Assembly (NCBI GenBank): GCA_022818135.1 | Contig: JAFMSR010000008.1 | Span: 14,629,840-14,693,839, forward strand | From: Saxidomus purpurata | Taxonomy: Eukaryota > Mollusca > Bivalvia > Venerida > Veneridae | Length of the DNA stretch: 64,000 bases | Reading direction: 5' to 3' | Shown: positions 1 to 12,178 of the stretch, in pieces | Layout of the letters: each line of letters starts with the position of its first letter | Numbering within the stretch: the stretch's first letter is position 1 | Program-made: the position numbers and the translations under genes | Notes under the pieces: model-generated | Database searches by the model: none | What the model saw: the letters and a program-made list of their open reading frames with translations, nothing else | Told to the model about the DNA's origin: nothing

Positions 1-992
1 CAGTGCAGATCATGACCAGTCTGCATGTTGGTGTAGTCTGATCATGACCTGCACTGTTCAATATTCTGTCAGAAAATGTTCATTGATCACCCCTTTGAAC
101 ATTGAATTGGATTGCCCAAATGGAAAGATGGACAAGTCCATATCAGTTTATTTTTGTAGCAGGTTATAGGTTAAAAATCAGGAAACATTTAGAGAACTAT
201 AGGTGGGTAGCAGCGAATAAAAGTTTGTAGAAAGATTATCTGGAAAAGCAGTATTAACACCATCAGTGGTGGCTCAAGTTGAACAAGACAGGATGCTGAC
301 TCACAGTTATAAAAAACATTCAGGGAATGGTATGAAGTTAGTACAGATACAGAACTTCTGGAACCAAGGTATCAAGAATGAGCTAGGCTTGTGGTAGAAT
401 TGTATCCCAGTTGGCTAGTTATGCATATCTCAATTAAAAAGCAAAAGTAAATCAGTCCCTTGAACCTTGTGGTTAAGCTTAGACAAATTTCATTTGTTTG
501 ATTTCTGGCTCTCAAGATTGTTAAATGATTGGTTTAGAGCAGTCCTGTTTTGCAATCTGATTGGTCAGTTTTGAAATTGATGTTACTGTAAGTCAGTCAG
601 AAGACTAAGATGCAAAACTGGTTTTATAATTTAACGCATAAGAGGCTAAGTGTTTTCATGTACTGATGTTGCACTTAAAATTAAAAGCACGTGTTTTGAG
701 CTTGAATGTTGAACAGATGTGGTCACAACTGTCTCTTTAACACAAGGCACCAGTGCTGGTGACTACTACACAATCCTCAAGATGCTCTTAATTGGTATGA
801 AATAAAGAAGCAAAGTGTTGGTTATATTGTAGACCTGACTTACATGTATATTTTTATGAACTTGTCTTAAAACTTTACTCTTCAGCAAGTCCCACAACAT
901 TTTGTTTTCAGTCCACTCTTTGTTTAACCCAATTTGGGCAAGTCTATTTCAATTAGTAGGTGTATTGCAGAATTTTGATCAAAAACTTACAG
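1..992. other. Non-coding sequence, probably intron of gene 1
   Basis: No exon was recognised here. Bases 1-57 are a near-palindromic dispersed repeat (separate entry). The following bases, about 60-150, resemble sequence that follows the same palindrome near 49425: a short CCCCTTTGAACA-like stretch, then a GGACAAGTCCAT-like stretch. The rest is unique-looking AT-rich DNA that probably lies in an intron of the plus-strand gene whose exons begin at 993. Confidence 0.5.
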
Positions 993-3900
993 GTTAGCAA
1001 CTTAAATCCTGATGAGACAATAGTGTTTTTGTCATCTGCTTTGGAGCATAGCTGTTTGATAAGTAACATAGTCAGGAATGTGTTAAATGAGAAAGTTGTG
1101 AGAGAAGCTAGTGCTGTTTTAGACAACCAAGACACTGGTTAGTTAAGCTAATAAGGCACTGATTACAGTAGACTTTTGTCAAAACCTAGTGCATGCATCC
1201 AGAGCATCAGTGCCTAGTAACATGTATTAGTGTCAGTTATCAGCTTACCTTTACTGGATTTATACGAGGGAAAACTGCTAAAGCATACCAGCAATGACCT
1301 TTAAATACATGTAAAATGTAAATTTTCATCATCAATAGCAGCAGCTGCTGCAGCATAATTATCATCAGCAATAGCAACATAACTACCAGCAGCAGGGGCT
1401 TAGTTATTATCTGCAGCAGCATAATTATCACTATTGTCATTAACAGCATTATAATCATCATCATCATTTGAAGCAGCATAATTATCAGCAGCATGATTAT
1501 CATTATTGCCATTAGCAGCAGTATTATTATCCTCATTTGCAGCAGCAGCATAATTTATTTTTCTAAAATTAAGAACTATCCAAAGGCTCAGTTTCATCAA
1601 AGAATACATGTAGATAGATTTATTAGGTATTGTGTACAAATAATAAATTATGGCATAAAACAATGCATGAAATATAAAAATGAATACATATGCATGTATC
1701 AATTTAAACACTCTAAATATAACATACACAAATTTTAACCAAGTAACAAGCAATTAGCACAAAGTAACTGATTACCTTAGACTCAATTTCTTTGATGATG
1801 AATGATATTTCATTTTACAGTCACCGTATTGTAACAACGAAAACAACAATTCAGTTAGGATACCTAGAACTGCTGATTACTATGGTACAGAAAGTTACAA
1901 AAGTGGATAGTTACACACTTATTAAACTGTGTTTCATAATCTTGTGTGCAATATTGCAGTTTAAACAAAAGTCACGGTGTTGCCAGTCTACGAGCAGTTG
2001 ATCCCGAGGGTAGTTTGCTGAACCAGCCTACATCTCAAGACAAACCGAAACCTGCAGTCACTGCAGGCAGCAGAGATGCTATGAGATCCCCGGCAAAACT
2101 GGGTGACACCAAAACATCACCACTCCCGTTACCAGTGTATCATCAAGAGGAATCCGAGTCAGATGATACAGAAAGTAGGTTTTCATTTTCTTGCATTTAT
2201 TAGAATATTTTACTGCACTTTCAAAAGCTCAGTTTACATAATTTTGAACTTCTGCAGCAAATACTGTAAAATGAAATGTTTTATATTTACACATTTTATA
2301 GTTTTACATTTTGTAGATCTTTAAGTCCCTGTACCTAATTTTACATCTTTTTCCTTATAAGTGTACATACTGTTTCACTTTGATATTCTTCCATGTTATA
2401 GACAAAGTCAGTGTATATATTGTACCTGTCAGCATTAGGGTGGGTGATATAAACCATGGATTATAGAAGGGTTTGCCGTTGTCCAAAATATTTCAAAATC
2501 TGGTAGCATAATCTGTTTTGGGGCACATTTCATTGCCGATGTAGTAACATACTCAATATAATTGTAGGTCACTAGTCAGATATGGGGCACAGTTGACAGA
2601 TGTGTTGAAAAAAATGAACATGTGAAAAATGTAAAAATAAATACTGGGCATTATGTTACAAATTTGTTTTTCGCATACATGTATTTTAACATGACCGTTC
2701 TTTTACGAATTGAATGTAAATTTCTTTCTTTATTCTTAATTATAATAAATGAAAAACATATTTTGTACTGTAGATTACAGGTAGCTGATTTCTCATCGGC
2801 AGCTTAATCTTGAGTGGTTTAAATCTGCCATAGTTTTTTATGCACTTCTTCATCTTAAGATTTTTAGCTTGTTTACCACGTACAGCTCAATGTTGTAAAA
2901 AATGCTTAAGAGGTTTTCATTACATTAGACCTCACATGCTTCAGTCAATGTTGCAAGTCATATAAAACAATATTTACTTGTACAATGATTTGATTCATAC
3001 TTCTGCACTTCTTCATTGGCTCCTTTCCTTTTTTTACTTTCTTGAGCACAACATGCTCATGGTAGGGTACTGTGATCGCCCTGTGACTGTTGATTGTTGT
3101 TGTTTATTGTCTGTCACCATCATTTTGCTTCAAACAGCATCTCTCCCAAACACCTTGCCAATTTCAATTTAAACTTGATAGAAATATTCCTTGGATGGTC
3201 TTTTATTGATAATAATAGAATAATTAATTTTGTTCCATGCAGAACTTTTGTTGCGAAGGCAACCATAAGGAGGATTTTTAAAATCTTCTTGCCCAAAACC
3301 ACAAGGCCTATAGCTTAGTAATAGATGTTTGGTATGTAGCATTGTGTAGTGGTCCTCTAAAAGGTTCAAGTCTTGACCCTGGAGCCTGGGGCTGATTTCC
3401 TTATGTCTATATAGCAAAAAAAAAATTATACTCAGTAACAATTGTTGTTCAGACTGTGAAATAATTACATTACTTGGCTGACCCTTTACCATAGTCCTTC
3501 GGGCATATTGGGATAACATTCTGTCCATTGTCTGTTGTGCGTGTTGAACTTTTTGATCAATTGCTTTGAAACAAGCAATCCTCCATTAAACTCAGGTGAG
3601 CAGTATAGAACCATCATGGAACTTCTTGTAACTGTTACTGGAAATTGGGTTAATTTCAAAACTGGCCAGTTTTGAGGTTTTCGAATTTAAGGCAGATATG
3701 AAAATAAAAACTTTCTTATTTACCATATAAGCATCCATTTTCAGCATTTGTGGATAATACAGTGATGTCACAGGACTTGTTATCAAGTTTGTTTATGAGT
3801 AAAATCTTTGTTTTATCCCCAGAATGACAATAACTGCACGTCATTGAGCTAACAGTCTCTGGTTGTTATACTTCGAGCACCTTTTCCATGAAAATATTGC

Positions 3901-6900
3901 ATGATACATTTTGTTTTTATAGCTATACCTTTTATAGCTATACTGTTGGTGATTAAAACACAAAGTTCCATAGTTTAGATATATCTAGTATGAGATCTTC
4001 TATCCCAAGCATCAGCACCAGTAGGCCCATCCCTACATACCAACAGTTAGCAAACTGCATAGCTTTACAACTTCATCCATACCCTTTTACTCATTTCTTT
4101 GATCCCTGCTTGGAAACTTGCTTTTTATGTCAAAATGCCAAAGTACACACAGGAAAAGAACTGTCTGAAATATGACTGTTTTGGTACAGAAATGAATGAC
4201 TATAAAGGGGGACAACTCTGTATTGGTAACTTATTTTTCACAGCTGATTCCGATGATCAAAGTGATATAGAGAGTAAGTCAGTAATAAACCTTGTACTAG
4301 ATCCTCTTGTTTGATGTTTCTGCTTCTCGGGGCTTTAGCATGCAGTCTAAGAATACTCTTCACTAAAGACGTATTTGCCTTGCAACGCTACTCTTCACTT
4401 ATTAATTTCCCTATATCCTCTGCAATTTCACAAACCTTGTTGTATTTGGATAGTTTGTACCCACATTATGTTAACTTTAGTTACAAGGATTATTTATTCA
4501 CATTAACAAATGTTTAAACTAACTTACTGGTCATTTAATGCAACTTAAATTGTAGTTATTATCAATCTTTGATCTGTCTGTTAGGTACTCACATGGGTTC
4601 TTGCTCTTTTCGGTAACTTTCTTAAAGATGAAAAATAAAGAATGAAGAAATACTAGACTAATAGCGAAGGTCTCTCTATATATATAAACAACTCATCTTT
4701 TAGTTATTTCTGATGTTTAGTTTTTAAGAAACATGTTTAAGATAATAGACTGCACTGTTTAAAACTTGCTCACAATTGTTTAGGCACATATTGTTCTGTT
4801 TCAATTCTTATTTTGTTTAATTTTTCTTTACTTACTTGTGAATTTTGCATAGTACAGCACCAGTAACAGTTAGATCAAGCTTTGCTATAGATAAACGTTC
4901 CAACCTTACCAGCTCAAGGTCAAGGTCACATGTAGGGGCTGTTAGGTTTTCATATCTGTTACATAAAAGTTCTAATGTTTATCTCATTGAGACAACATGC
5001 AGAATTTGTGTTCAAACCTGTGTTCAAACTGCACCGGCTCAAAGGTCAAGGTCACATTCAAGGGTCATTGGGTTTTTCTTGTTTGCTCCATATCTCCTGA
5101 ACCCTGTAACTCACTCCTAAGAATTGTCACAATTAAATGGCTCCTCAAGGTCAAAATTTACTAAGGGGGGGGGCGAAGCCCCCCCCCCCCCCCTTTGTTG
5201 GGGGGGGGGTTTTTTTTTTTTTTTTTTTTTGGGGGGGGGGGGGGGGTTTTTTTTTGGGGGGGTTTTTTTTTTTTTTTGGGGGGGGGTAAATTTTTTTTTT
5301 TTTTTTGGCGGTTTTGGGCCAAAATAACAATTAGGGGTCAAAGTTATGAAACTATATCTCCTAAACACTTTGAAAGATACTTGTATTTATTGAAACTTAG
5401 ATCAAATATTCACCATATCAAGGCAATGATCATAGTATGTGTTTCAGTGTCAAAGGCACACTCACCATTATATCAAGGTTACAATGAACATGATAATGTA
5501 ATGGGAGAAGCCATTTGTGGTGACAAGGTTGATTCGGAGCAGGGAAGCATATATCAACCTCATTCAGTGAAAATTCTAACTTTGATTGTTTCCATTAAAA
5601 AAATAGAATTATACATGTAGTTTTGTATAGTTCTTTAATAGGTATTATATATTATGATACAAGTTATGAATTTTTTACCAGTCAGCCAGAAATTTATTTC
5701 AGATCACAAAACCTTAAAAATAAAGCATATAATGATATTTAAGAAGAATGCCTTTTTAACCTTTATACATGTACTTCATTAAACATTGTAGAAAGAGAAG
5801 CAGATGTTGATTGAGATCAGCATTTTGTGTTTACTTAGTCCATCAATTATAAGTATGTACCAATGTATTTGTATTTTTTAAAGCCCCATGGTTGCTTTGA
5901 ATATAATACAGTTAAGAAATAATGAATGTATATCTCTGTTTTATTGTCGATGCGTAGGAATTAAATGACTGGATCGTAGCAAGAGTGATAAATTTTTTTT
6001 GCATCTGAACGAATAACTGTATTTTATTCAACAACAAAATGCTAGGTAGTATTTATTATTTCAATTCTAGCTTATATTATCTTTGAAAAATACCATGAAC
6101 TATGTTCAACTTATAGCGACATTCATTGTAACTTATAAACACAGAATGCTATCGGACACGTGCGTCATTTACCACACATGTTGCCTGTGAAAGACGTGAT
6201 GTATTTTTATTGTAAAATCTCATATAGATTTTTTTATCTGTAGAAAGGAAAAGTTGTGGATCATGTTTGAATTATGCACAGCACATGTATTACCTAATTG
6301 AAAATAGATGTCTTACAAACTGGCAAAAAAAACATTCCTAATGTTGCTTCTAAATGCTAAATACATGTAAAACAGCGCAATATTATTTTTGATAATATAT
6401 CTGCAAAATATAAGAAACATTTTCTGACAACTCTTTTTATTTAACATATTCTATATAACTTATGAGTTTGAAAGTATTATAATATCATAGGACTTTTAAA
6501 AAATCTTACGTGTGTAACTGTGAATAAATTTTCTATGTGCTTAAACAAAAGCATAAATCATCATAATACATACTGTTTTACACTAATAACTTAAAACACT
6601 TCTGTAAGTTTTATAAAATAGAAAGTTTAAAGTCCAAATATATAAACAGTGTCGTCAAAATTCATTCCAGGGGCAGTGCAAATTGGGCTTGAGGCCCCAT
6701 CAGATCCATACTCAGTTGTCAGTATGTATTCAACACGCACAAAATCAGTAGAGGGAATATGATGTAGTTCTGTCATAAACTTTAGAGGGCTTATTTAACA
6801 CATCAAATTTTGTTTATGCAAATACGAAGTAGTTTCCCCAAGCACATTTTTATTTCATTTGCATTATGAACACTAGCTAAGAAAACTACAGGAAAGCAGA

Positions 6901-9310
6901 AAAACAACAGGAAAGAACTTTGTGGTTGTTAGCAAAATTAAAAAAATTTCTTTGTCCAACTTTTGTTTTGGACAGTATCAATATTTGTTCACATAAAGTT
7001 TAGGGACTGGGTAGTAAACAGTGCAGATCATGATCAGACTGTATTGATGTAAACAGACTGATCATGTCTGCATTGGTTGCAACGGTAGAATCACTTGCCA
7101 CCAGCAGTGTAAGGGTTTATGAAAAGCAGAAGTGTTACTACCTTTAACACTTTAAATGTTATTCATATAGGTCAGCTTCACAGGATGAATCGAGAAAGGG
7201 TTAGATTTTATGGTTTAACTTGCTATTTAACAAAAGCTTGATGTTACTTTAGTTGCTTTTGAGTTTCCAGCTTTTAGAAGTCATTAGAGGAACCATTGGT
7301 GTCTTATTTGGGAGATATTGTTTTTAGCTCGACTTTTCGAAGAATAAGGAGGCTATTGCACTCGCCCCTGCGTTGGTTAAATTTTTTTATAAAGTCAAAT
7401 AACTGGAATATTATCATAGGTATTGACTTGAAACTCAAAATATGTCTTTACCATCAACATTTCACCTGGGGAAACATACTCCCTATAAATCTGTTTTGAT
7501 TTTTTTTACAGATTTATGCCCCTTTTTAATTAGAAATTTTGGTTAAAGATTTTTATAAAGTCAAATATCTTGAATTCTGTCAAAGGTAATGACTTGAAAC
7601 TCAAAATATATCTTAACCATCATCATCTACACCTAATTAAACAATCCTCATAACTCTGTTTGCATTTTTTTTACAGATTTATGCCCCTTTTCAACTTAGA
7701 ATTTTAGTTAAAGATTTATATGAAGTCTAATACCTTGAATACTATCGAACATATTGACTTGAAACTTAAAATGTATGTTTACTATCAACATCTTCACCAC
7801 TGTTTTTGACTTTTGACATATTTATGCCCTTTTTTAACTTTTTTTCACAGTTTTTACCAGACTGAAATACTTGAAATGGCTTTCTTTTGAAATGTCATGA
7901 AATAAGTATGCAGCATACAGCAGTTATGCTTTTTTAATTTTATGCATATATCAATTTTGAAATGTTACAAAGTTATTCATGATCAAATATAAAAGGTCAT
8001 GTATTTCTTTGAAATTATCCCCCCACTGCCCTCCTCCCTCCAGTTGGCTTACAGAATCCAGGGTAAGGCTTTGAACGTACATTTACAGAGGTCTTTCAAC
8101 AAGTGTCACATATCTTTGACCTTAATTTTTATAGACAATTACACAATACGCCAGTCCTGTTTTTAGACAAAAATAACATTTTACTGACAAGCTTTTGAAT
8201 AGTCAAGCGTGCTGTCATGAGACAGCACTTGTTTCAATCTGTTGTTATTTGTGGTTGACCTTTACACTATCAAATCTTTGTTGAGTGAATGTGCAGTGTT
8301 AATGTTTAGTTTGGTTGGCTCTTGCATTTGGATTATCCCAATTAGGCCTTGAGTCATGTGAGATCATCATATATCCGAGTCTGACTATGGTATAGGTGAC
8401 ATTTGGTTAAACTTACACAGTACAAATTTGAAGGTAATTACATGTATTTTGATTTTCAACATATGTAACTAAATTTGGAATGTCTTGTAGTGACCTATAA
8501 ATATAGTCCTCTTCAAGTGTCATATCTGTGCACCTTGTTTCCATCCTTTTGTGAAAGTGTCATATCTGTGAATCTTGTTGCCATCCTTCGGTGAAAGTGT
8601 CATAACTGTGAATCTTGTTGCCATCCTTTTGTGAAAGTGTCATATCTGTGAATCTTGTTGCCATCCTTTTGTGAAAGTGTCATATCTGTGCATCTTGTTG
8701 CCATCCATCAATTAAGGTGTCATATCTGTGCATCTTGTTGCCATCCAACGATTCAAGTGTCATATCTGTACATCTTGTTTCCATCCTTCGGTAAAAGTGT
8801 CATATCTGTTCATCTTGTTGCTATCCATGGATTCAAGTGTCATGCATATCTGTACATCTTGTTTCCATCCTTCGGTAAAAGTGTCATATCTGTGCATCTT
8901 GTTGCCATCCATTGATTAAAGCCTCTGTATTACTTATTTCAGCCACAGCATTATACAAATATGATCAGGTTTGAGCTATGCCCAAGTCAATAACATTGTT
9001 TCTGATGAAGTAGTTTAAAATGGCCATATATACATGTAATATAGATAAGCCATACTGTAAACATCGCTTTACTGACAATTCTAATATTGTAAAATATTAT
9101 GCTGTAAAGATATCATTTTGAATTTTCTGAAAATCATTCTGAAGGTGAAATCACAAGGTCATGTTAGTTATACATGTATTGTATTGACCTTTGAGACAGT
9201 ATTAATTTCAGTGCACTGGAATTCAAAATCTGAAAATTAAATGTGTTCTTTTTTCAGGCACAGCTGATTTGGAACAGCAGAAGTCAGGTAACCAGGAGAC
9301 GAGCTGCTGA
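993..9310 (+). CDS. Unidentified gene, 3' coding exons (5' end outside window)
   Basis: Product not recognised. Four exons can be joined: 993-1141 (or 993-1137), 1960-2174, 4244-4273 and 9258-9310, ending at TGA 9308-9310. Exon 993 follows TTACAG and encodes a helical-looking stretch with SNLNPDETIVFLSSALEHS. Exon 1960 follows ATATTGCAG and is rich in P, S, T and K. It ends ESDDTE before GTAGGT. The 30-nt exon follows TTTTCACAG, encodes TDSDDQSDIE and is followed by GTAAGTC. The last exon follows TTTTTTCAG and encodes a polar tail ending NQETSC. Phases agree across the last three exons. The first junction has two readings: donor GTTAAG after 1141 joins in phase to 1960, while donor GTTAGT after 1137 would need an acceptor at about 1994. 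The tail is acidic and probably disordered. The last three exons are better supported than the first. Confidence 0.6.
1325..1556. repeat. Degenerate trinucleotide (ATC/AGC) microsatellite
   Basis: A mosaic of CAT/ATC, AAT and CAG/GCA triplets fills about 230 bp in the presumed intron between 1141 and 1960. Read on the minus strand, it yields Ala/Asn/Asp-rich open frames. These are the expected by-product of a triplet repeat and are not taken as genes. Confidence 0.85.
2175..4243 (+). other. Intron of gene 1 with an old repeat
   Basis: AT-rich intron between the exons ending 2174 and starting 4244. Bases from about 3240 to 3400 resemble part of the element at 56150-56645: a CTTCTTGCCCAAAACC stretch, then GTGGTCCTCTAAA. 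They are probably a decayed copy. Nothing else was recognised. Confidence 0.5.
5165..5306. repeat. Homopolymer G/T (C/A) tract
   Basis: Long runs of G, C and T alternate over about 140 bp, with only a few other bases. The runs are too pure to be an ordinary microsatellite and may be consensus error in an assembly of long reads. Open frames read through them (poly-Gly/Phe on plus, poly-Pro/Lys on minus) are not genes. Confidence 0.85.
7322..8234 (+). mobile_element. Pearl/HINE-like non-autonomous element, copy 1
   Basis: Starts TTTTTAGCTCGACTTTTCG and ends with GAATAGTCAAGCGTGCTGTC, then the partner arm GACAGC and CACTTGTTT. The two ends carry imperfect inverted repeats (GCTCGACT..TTC and GAATAGTC.AGC). 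The 3' end forms a small hairpin, GCTGTC-ATGA-GACAGC. The core holds about three diverged tandem units of roughly 164 bp (unit starts near 7386, 7552 and 7714). The architecture is as described for bivalve pearl elements and Helentron-associated HINEs. That family assignment is inference. Copies with the same termini lie at 42218 and 57760. Confidence 0.7.
8519..8920 (+). repeat. 40-bp minisatellite, about 10 copies
   Basis: Ten or so units of 40 bp, each beginning near AGTGTCATATCTGTG and running through CTTGTTGCCATCC. Units are about 80-95% alike by eye, and one carries a small insertion near 8842. The overlapping open frames with repeated SVISVHLVAIH-like peptides are by-products of the repeat. 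Confidence 0.92.
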
Positions 9311-9838
9311 TGTGAAGAGTTTTGTAGCAGGACTAACACAAAGAGACTATTGGAACTCAAAGATTCTGTTGAAACAATCAGTGTCAAAATATTCAGTGAT
9401 CTCGGTTTGATTTTTGTCACTGCACATTTTATTGATTTTCAATTTCATTAATCAGAAATGGTTAAAGGAATTCTGATAAAATTGCTAAGAACTTGTACAT
9501 GATATAAGCATTCTGTAGAAGGTGACTGGGATGATAGGGGGTGTAGAGACTATCTTACAGACTTTTATTAAAAGATGCAAAAAGAAGTGCTATTTTTTTC
9601 AGATACACATATATTCTGCCAACTAGATTAGAAATTATAACTTTTTATAGAATGTCCACATAAATAATTTATGGAGTAATTCAAGTAGATTGAGGAACTG
9701 TCATTATTTGACTGGATAAGTATAGAATCTCAGGCTTCTGATTGGCTAAAGGCTAACTCATTTTAAAAAACCAACCAATTAGGCACCTCAGACTGCCCTC
9801 AGGCTCAAGAAAAATTCCTACAACAGTTGGTTATTTTT

Positions 9839-11353
9839 AACCCCCGCACAACAAAGTTGTAAGGGGGGTATACTGGAATCAGCTTGTCCGTCGGCCGTCG
9901 GCGTCCGGCGTCCGGCTTCGGCGTCCGGCCGTCCGGCGTCCGTCGGTTTTTTTTTGTCCGCCCATAACTTAAGATTCCTTTGACCCACAGTCTTCATATT
10001 GGCATGGAGGTTAGTCATGATTAGTAGAAGACCCCTATCCATTTTGAGGTCACCAGGTCAAAGGTCAAGGTCACAGGGGCCTTGACTTCAAAAAGCTTGT
10101 CCGCCCAATAACTTAAGATCCTTTGACCCACAGTCTTCATATTTGGCATGGAGGTTAGTCCTGATTAGTAGATGACCCCTATCCATTTTGAGGTCACCAG
10201 GTCAAAGGTCAAGGTCACAGGGGCCTTGACTTCAAAAAGCTTGTCCGCCCAATAACTTAAGATTCCTTTGACCCACAGTCTTCATATTTGGCATGGAGGT
10301 TAGTCATGATTAGTAGATGACCCCTATCCATTTTGAGGTCACCAGGTCAAAGGTCAAGGTCACAGGGGCCTTGACTTCAAAAAGCTAGTCTGCTAATATT
10401 CTTAAGAATGCCTGTCCACAATGCAGTTTGTTCAGTTTGTTCATGACCAATTCCCCCTCACAACAAAGTTGTAAGGAGGACATACTGGAATCAGCTTTTC
10501 TGTTTGTTTGATTTTGCTTATCGGCCCTGAATTAGTTAAAAGTCCTTTAGCCCACTGTCTTCATATTTGGTGTGGAGGTTGGTGATGACAGTCAATGATC
10601 CCTATTCATTTTGAGGTCAATTGGTCAAAGGTCATGGTTACAGTGGCCTCAACTCAAAAGCTTGACCTCCCAATAAATTATACAATGTACAGTCTTAGAA
10701 ATTTGTGGGGCAGTTGGATGTGATATGTAGAAGACCCCTATTGATTTTGAGTTGATACTGGTTGTCATGGATATTGTTTCACCAATCTTTTACATTACTA
10801 TCATTTCCAGCCATGTTTCAACACTCCAACCCATAGGAAAAGGAGGAGTTATTGACAACATATATATAAACTTTGATCCAGCAGGAATAATTACGATATG
10901 ATACCTACCTATTACAGTGACCATTTTGTGCTTGGTGTAGCTATACCATTCCACCATTTTTAAACTGCAGTTTTCACTTACCTGTTATAATTTCATTCAA
11001 AAGATCAATTGTGAGTATTAACATTTCATTCTCCATCTACATTTTCCATTTTCACATTTTGAAGCATATAATTATGTTCTCATATATTAATTATAAAACA
11101 CCCCCAGGTAAAGCTGCATGAAGGAGGGTGGGAGTATTTAAGTCATGCAGTTTCAGTTTTAGGTCAGTAGGTCAAAGGTTAAGGTCACTTAGATCTTTGC
11201 CACTAAAAACATGTAGAATGCATAACTAAGCAATGCATAGGCTTACTACCCTCAGATATAACAGGAAGGTTCTCCTTGAGCTCTAAATGGCCACTGTTGA
11301 TTCTGACAAAGCGGTAAGCGGGGGTATTCAAGCCATGACAATGGCAGTTCTAG
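9839..11353 (+). mobile_element. Tandem-cored repeat element(s) with AGGTCA motifs
   Basis: Two similar left ends, at about 9839 and 10453, share the palindrome ACAACAAAGTTGT inside CCCCC...GGGG arms, followed by TATACTGGAATCAGCTT-like sequence. The first is followed by GTCCGGCGTCCGGC-type runs and three units of about 143 bp starting near 9956, 10099 and 10243. Each unit holds GGTCAAAGGTCAAGGTCACA. A plausible right end is at about 11353, with GCGGGGGTATTCAAGCC then GGCAGTTCTAGTT. Similar GGGAGTATTTAAG sequence near 11130 suggests more than one nested copy. It is probably a HINE-type element. The exact boundaries are uncertain. Confidence 0.6.
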
Positions 11354-11942
11354 TTACCTCAGCGTTTTAACAGACTATATAATACAGTTTACCACCAACA
11401 TAAAATGCAATTTTCATTTTATATAATTCCAATTTCTGTGTGTTTTATTTAAAGATTGTGAAATCAACTTTGTGGCGTAATGCGTTAAAAATATATGTAC
11501 CATGCACTTTGGGTGTGGAATCATGAACTTTGGTTAGCCTTTGAGCTTTGAATCCAAATTTTATATCACTTGTAAAGCTCTTAATGTTAATGCAAGATTG
11601 TTTTAGCAAACAATGAAAAATGAATTTAACTGAACGTTGAATGTTTTGTTTCAGTTTCATCGTAAATATCAGAGCTCATATAAAATTATCCTTTAACTTA
11701 AAGGAATATCTTTGTGTTTTCCAATAAGCGGACCAATCACTACATTTTACATTCTTTTCATTTCTTTCATCATTTAAGAAATTGACTTTGTATATAAATT
11801 ATGCTGTAGATATATTTACAAACAGACTGTGATATTAATGTGTCTTAATCTGTAGGACTGTAGGGGTTCTTCTTTTATGTGATTTGTATTTTTGTATTTC
11901 AATTTTGTATGTTGATCTTATTTCTTTGGTTTATAAAATAGT

Positions 11943-12178
11943 TATTAGGCGTAAAAAAAATATGTTTGTTTCAGGTTTCCCGACCTACCCTATTTTTTTG
12001 CCCTGACCCTAGAACATTTTTTGCGTGTTAATATTTTTTAGCATAAATTCATTAAAATCTATGTTGAATTCTGTTTGTTTGAGAATAAAAAAAAAATAAA
12101 AAAATGTCCTTACCTACCTACCCTATTTTTTTGGGGGGGGGCATGAAACCTGAAACAAATATTATTTTTTTAGGCCTT
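11943..12178. mobile_element. MITE with terminal inverted repeats
   Basis: The left end GGCGTAAAAAAAATATG and the inverse of the right end, GGCCTAAAAAAATAATAT, match. The match continues inward through GTTTGTTTCAGGTTTC and TTTGTTTCAGGTTTC. The element is flanked by TTA on both sides (TTA-GGCG...GGCC-TTA), a probable 3-bp target duplication. Inside are two copies of CTACCCTATTTTTTT. TTA duplications suggest the PIF/Harbinger group (inference). A second, partial copy lies at 47208-47290. Confidence 0.7.

Larger units (their letters stand above)
4274..9257 (+). other. Large intron of gene 1, repeat-rich
   Basis: About 5 kb between the 30-nt exon and the terminal exon. It holds AGGTCA-type repeat fragments (4913-5055), a homopolymer G/T tract (5165-5306), a near-palindromic repeat (about 7019-7072), a pearl-like element (7322-8234) and a 40-bp minisatellite (8519-8920), each listed separately. 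No further exon was recognised. Confidence 0.5.

Noticed and set aside
1240..1753. Minus-strand frames rich in Ala, Asn and Asp or Leu, Met and Ile
   Set aside because: Translations of a triplet microsatellite in an intron. No matching splice structure.
5117..5620. Open frames with poly-Gly/Phe or poly-Pro/Lys
   Set aside because: Produced by the homopolymer G/T block, probably artefactual.
8655..8919. Open frames with repeated SVISVHLVAIH-like peptides
   Set aside because: They arise from reading the 40-bp minisatellite, which shifts frame every unit. No start, splice or codon evidence.
8519..8920. Regular 40-bp repeats resembling a CRISPR array
   Set aside because: The units are contiguous, with no unique spacers between conserved repeats, and the genome is eukaryotic. 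It is a minisatellite.
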